DNA of 7,424 bases, taken from NCBI GenBank assembly GCA_031272305.1, contig JAISUA010000168.1, forward strand, positions 1 to 7,424, read 5' to 3'. Below are positions 5,364-7,424 of this stretch, in pieces. The notes beneath the pieces are model-generated. The model was not told where the DNA came from. It saw only the letters and a list, made by a program, of their open reading frames with translations, and made no database searches. The stretch comes from Clostridioides sp. GTDB taxonomy: Bacteria > Bacillota > Clostridia > Peptostreptococcales > Peptostreptococcaceae. Every line of letters starts with the position of its first letter. The stretch's first letter is position 1. A program made the position numbers and the translations under genes.

Positions 5364-6265
5364 ACTTTTTCAAAATATAAATCTTCTAGACTTCTCTCAA
5401 TGTGATTTATTTTCTTGACATTCAGTTTATATCTCTGTAATACACAAAATATAATTTGATTTTCTATATCACCTATACTATTGTCATATTCAATATATAA
5501 AGTTTCTTCTTCAGAATACACATCTAAGACACCTTTAATTGCAGTCAATTCTTTTTTCAGTTCCGGATTATAGCTTTCTTTGACATACTCAATTTTAAGC
5601 TTTATGATATTTCCATAGTCAACATCTCCTATATTACCAAAATATTTAATTTCTTGGTTTAGAAGTATGACTTTATCACAAATTTTCTCAACTTGTGCCA
5701 TATTATTACTACTTATTATGATCAAGGATTTCTTACTCATACTCTTTAATAACATTGTTAATCGTTTTTGATTATCTACGTCTAACCATGACATTGGTTC
5801 GTCCATGATTATCATAGCAGTTTCATTAATCAATGTACGAATTAAAGCCACTTTTTTTCTCATTCCCTTGGATAAGTTCTTTACTTGAGTATTTAACTCT
5901 TGATCCATATCCAATAAAAAACTTAATTCCTTAATTTTTTTATTCCCATTATGGATTCCATATGCTCTAACTATGAACTCTAGGTTTTCACCCACTGTCA
6001 AGTCTTCATATAAATTATCTCCGTCAGAACAATAGCTAATATTATTTCCAACAATATTAGTACAATTATTTTGGTTCCATAATTTGATTATTCCTGTAGT
6101 GGGTTCAATAAGATTCATAATAAGTCTAAACAATGTAGTTTTACCAGCACCATTCGGTCCAACTAATCCAACTATGCAATTTTCATCTAATGATAAATTT
6201 ATATTTTTTAAAGCGATCTTCTTAGAATATTCTTTTGATACATTCTCTAATGTTAATATACTCAT
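5357..6265 (-). CDS. ABC transporter ATP-binding protein with altered H-loop and Q-loop
   Basis: The 302-residue ATPase has Walker A GPNGAGKTT (36-44), signature LSKGM (131-135), Walker B MIIMDE (151-156) and D-loop SWLD (159-162), followed by a C-terminal accessory region (about 220-302) as in exporters of the ABC-2 class. It should energise the permease encoded next. Two catalytic positions depart from the family. The switch His of the usual SSHNMAEVE motif is Asn187 (SSNNMAQVE; CAT to AAT is one base change). The Q-loop reads YCSDGDNLYEDLTV, with Asp81 where Gln (sometimes Glu) is usual. Both changes would be expected to lower ATP hydrolysis, though some ABC proteins tolerate them in one of two sites. 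The ribosome binding site AAGGTGA contains the stop of the maturase gene, so its translation was probably coupled to that broken gene. Confidence 0.9.
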   Translation of the reverse strand: MSILTLENVSKEYSKKIALKNINLSLDENCIVGLVGPNGAGKTTLFRLIMNLIEPTTGIIKLWNQNNCTNIVGNNISYCSDGDNLYEDLTVGENLEFIVRAYGIHNGNKKIKELSFLLDMDQELNTQVKNLSKGMRKKVALIRTLINETAMIIMDEPMSWLDVDNQKRLTMLLKSMSKKSLIIISSNNMAQVEKICDKVILLNQEIKYFGNIGDVDYGNIIKLKIEYVKESYNPELKKELTAIKGVLDVYSEEETLYIEYDNSIGDIENQIIFCVLQRYKLNVKKINHIERSLEDLYFEKVR

Positions 6266-6269
6266 ATTT

Positions 6270-6276
6270 TCACCTT
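6270..6276 (-). promoter_or_regulatory. Ribosome binding site of the ATPase gene overlapping the maturase stop
   Basis: AAGGTGA on the - strand contains the final TGA of the maturase frame and is followed four bases later by the ATPase ATG. The overlap indicates an operon with coupled translation, which the nonsense codons upstream would weaken. Confidence 0.7.
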
Positions 6277-6569
6277 GTACACGTTATTTTTTCATCAATA
6301 TTTGCTCCTAATCTTATTTCTAGACTTCTACAGTCATTGCAATCATACCTTAATCCGCAATCTTTACATTGAACTATATATCTGTTGCTCATATCCCAAT
6401 ATTTTAAGAGTTTATCTTCAGTAAAAATGTCATAAATCTTATCAATTCTACCAACTTTAAAGTCCTTTAACCCTAAACATGGTACTATATCCCCATTAGA
6501 AAGAGTTGCAAATGTTCCAACTAAACATTTATTTCTCTTTCTTGCAAGTGAAAAAATGTCCGCACTCAC
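6270..6569 (-). CDS. SPASM-domain fragment of the broken maturase
   Basis: This 99-codon open stretch (GTG start, no Shine-Dalgarno seen) is the C-terminal piece of the maturase. Cysteines at 15, 31, 68, 71, 77, 80 and 97 form the SPASM signature: C-x10-G-x4-C, then C-x2-C-x5-C-x2-C, then a last Cys. The third spacing is two rather than the usual three residues. It is in frame with the upstream piece, 15 codons after the TAG. On its own it has no SAM-binding part and should not be functional. Confidence 0.6.
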   Translation of the reverse strand: MSADIFSLARKRNKCLVGTFATLSNGDIVPCLGLKDFKVGRIDKIYDIFTEDKLLKYWDMSNRYIVQCKDCGLRYDCNDCRSLEIRLGANIDEKITCTR

Positions 6570-6614
6570 TTTTGGTATTTCTTTATTATAGAGAGATGAA
6601 ATTTTATCTTGTTT

Positions 6615-7388
6615 CTACTTATTAAACACAAAATCTATTATATATGAAATGTTATTTCGATTAAAAAATTCAATATATTCGAGTGGATCTTCTTCTTCAT
6701 ATCTAACCTGCAACAAAATAGTAGTTTTCTCTCTATTCAAATCTAATATTTCTTTTAATGTTTCGTCATCAAGTTCATGTCGAAATTCAAGCATTTCCTT
6801 CTCTAAAAACCTATCATAATAAGTAGTATTATTATCATTTACAGGAGAAAAAGCCATACTCATTATTTTGGAATGGGAATCAAAGAAACTTGCAATTTCT
6901 CTTAGATTTGATTTAGGATCATACACAGAATTTGTAAATGCAAATCCATTTTTCTCAATATATTTATTTATATTCTTCATTGCAGCATCAAATGTTCCAT
7001 TACCATTTATATCTACCCTATTCCTATCATGTTGACTTTTGGGACCATCTAAGCTAAATAATACTATAACATCATTTTCTATAAAAAAGTCTATTTTCTC
7101 TTCATCTAATAATAATCCATTCGTAGTAATTGTAAACTCAATATTTTTGAATATATCTTCATTCTTTAATTGAATAACTATATCCTTGATTACTTGGTAA
7201 TTTAATAATGGTTCTCCGCCATAAAACCCAATCATTGGTTTAATATTGGGATTATAACTTCTTGCCTTTTCACATAAATCTAAATAGAATTTTACTGATT
7301 TCAAAGCTTGTTCATAACTCAGTAATTTATTTCCATGATATCTATTATTAGAATAATTTTGAGAAAAAACACAATATTTGCACCTCAT
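6615..7388 (-). CDS. Radical SAM core fragment of the broken maturase
   Basis: This 257-codon open stretch is the radical SAM barrel of the maturase. The apparent ATG lies inside the cluster motif, so a product starting here would contain only the second and third cluster cysteines (MRCKYC) and could not build a normal [4Fe-4S] site. GFYGGEP, TITTNG and SLDGPKSQHDRNR motifs are intact, and no other damage is seen up to the TAG at 6617. No ribosome binding site precedes the ATG. It is best treated as part of the pseudogene. Confidence 0.6.
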   Translation of the reverse strand: MRCKYCVFSQNYSNNRYHGNKLLSYEQALKSVKFYLDLCEKARSYNPNIKPMIGFYGGEPLLNYQVIKDIVIQLKNEDIFKNIEFTITTNGLLLDEEKIDFFIENDVIVLFSLDGPKSQHDRNRVDINGNGTFDAAMKNINKYIEKNGFAFTNSVYDPKSNLREIASFFDSHSKIMSMAFSPVNDNNTTYYDRFLEKEMLEFRHELDDETLKEILDLNREKTTILLQVRYEEEDPLEYIEFFNRNNISYIIDFVFNK

Positions 7389-7424
7389 ATTGCATCAAGT
7401 AGTAACTTCTAGTAAAAATTCTTT

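Larger units (their letters stand above)
6270..7424 (-). pseudogene. SPASM radical SAM peptide maturase broken by two nonsense codons
   Basis: A single frame runs from the right window edge to 6270 (385 codons including the final stop, 5' end outside) with two internal stops. It reads KEFLLEVTT, TGA (7397-7395), CNMRCKYCVFSQNY; the CxxxCxxC motif binds the [4Fe-4S] cluster that cleaves S-adenosylmethionine. GFYGGEP (GGEP at 7220-7209), TITTNG and SLDGP motifs follow. A TAG (6617-6615) comes next, then a C-terminal part with the seven cysteines of a SPASM domain that holds auxiliary clusters. The pattern resembles clostridial Cys-rich peptide (CLI_3235-type bacteriocin) maturases, which install crosslinks in a RiPP precursor. 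An arginine is common before the first Cys, and CGA to TGA is a single transition. No strong ribosome binding site precedes either internal restart, and restart at 7388 would lose the first cluster cysteine. I judge it inactive; recoding of the stops is the alternative. Confidence 0.8.

Overview
The window is AT-rich, with strong AGGAGG-type ribosome binding sites, an oxygen-sensitive radical SAM enzyme and a methionine synthase split in the way common in anaerobic Firmicutes. It therefore looks like a chromosomal piece of a low-GC Clostridia-type anaerobe. I cannot name the genus from sequence alone.

Left part (1-3570, + strand): a two-gene methionine operon. The first gene encodes a stand-alone reactivation domain for cobalamin-dependent methionine synthase. 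The second, metH, encodes the catalytic core (homocysteine, methyltetrahydrofolate and cobalamin modules) without the C-terminal activation domain, so the two proteins together make one functional enzyme. The genes overlap by 10 bases and metH starts at TTG behind a very strong Shine-Dalgarno. A symmetrical hairpin closes the operon and can also stop transcription arriving from the right. Both proteins carry unusual in-frame tandem repeats in apparent loops or linkers, with periods of 13, 11 and 8 residues.

Middle (3570-4360, - strand): a very short collagen-like gene (six G-X-T/I triplets) with an excellent ribosome binding site. Its 3' side runs into a decayed Pro-Thr-Gln repeat tail holding four stop codons and a one-base deletion. 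Upstream are a possible promoter with a GAAA-loop hairpin, a large terminator-like inverted repeat, and a previously hidden fragment of a large serine recombinase. The recombinase start codon and ribosome binding site are intact, but it is frameshifted in an A tract and cut off just after the catalytic serine region.

Right part (4366-7424, - strand): a DUF6870-like small protein of the type found on integrative elements, then an ABC-2 permease, an ABC ATPase and a SPASM radical SAM peptide maturase, transcribed from right to left. This is the layout of a ribosomally made, modified peptide (RiPP/bacteriocin) maturation and export cassette; the precursor gene is not visible and would lie beyond the right edge. 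The maturase is one continuous reading frame broken by two nonsense codons: a TGA directly before the first Cys of the CxxxCxxC cluster motif, and a TAG between the radical SAM and SPASM parts. The ATPase has Asn in place of the switch His and no Gln in the Q-loop. The simplest reading is a decaying peptide-modification cassette beside the gutted end of an integrative element.
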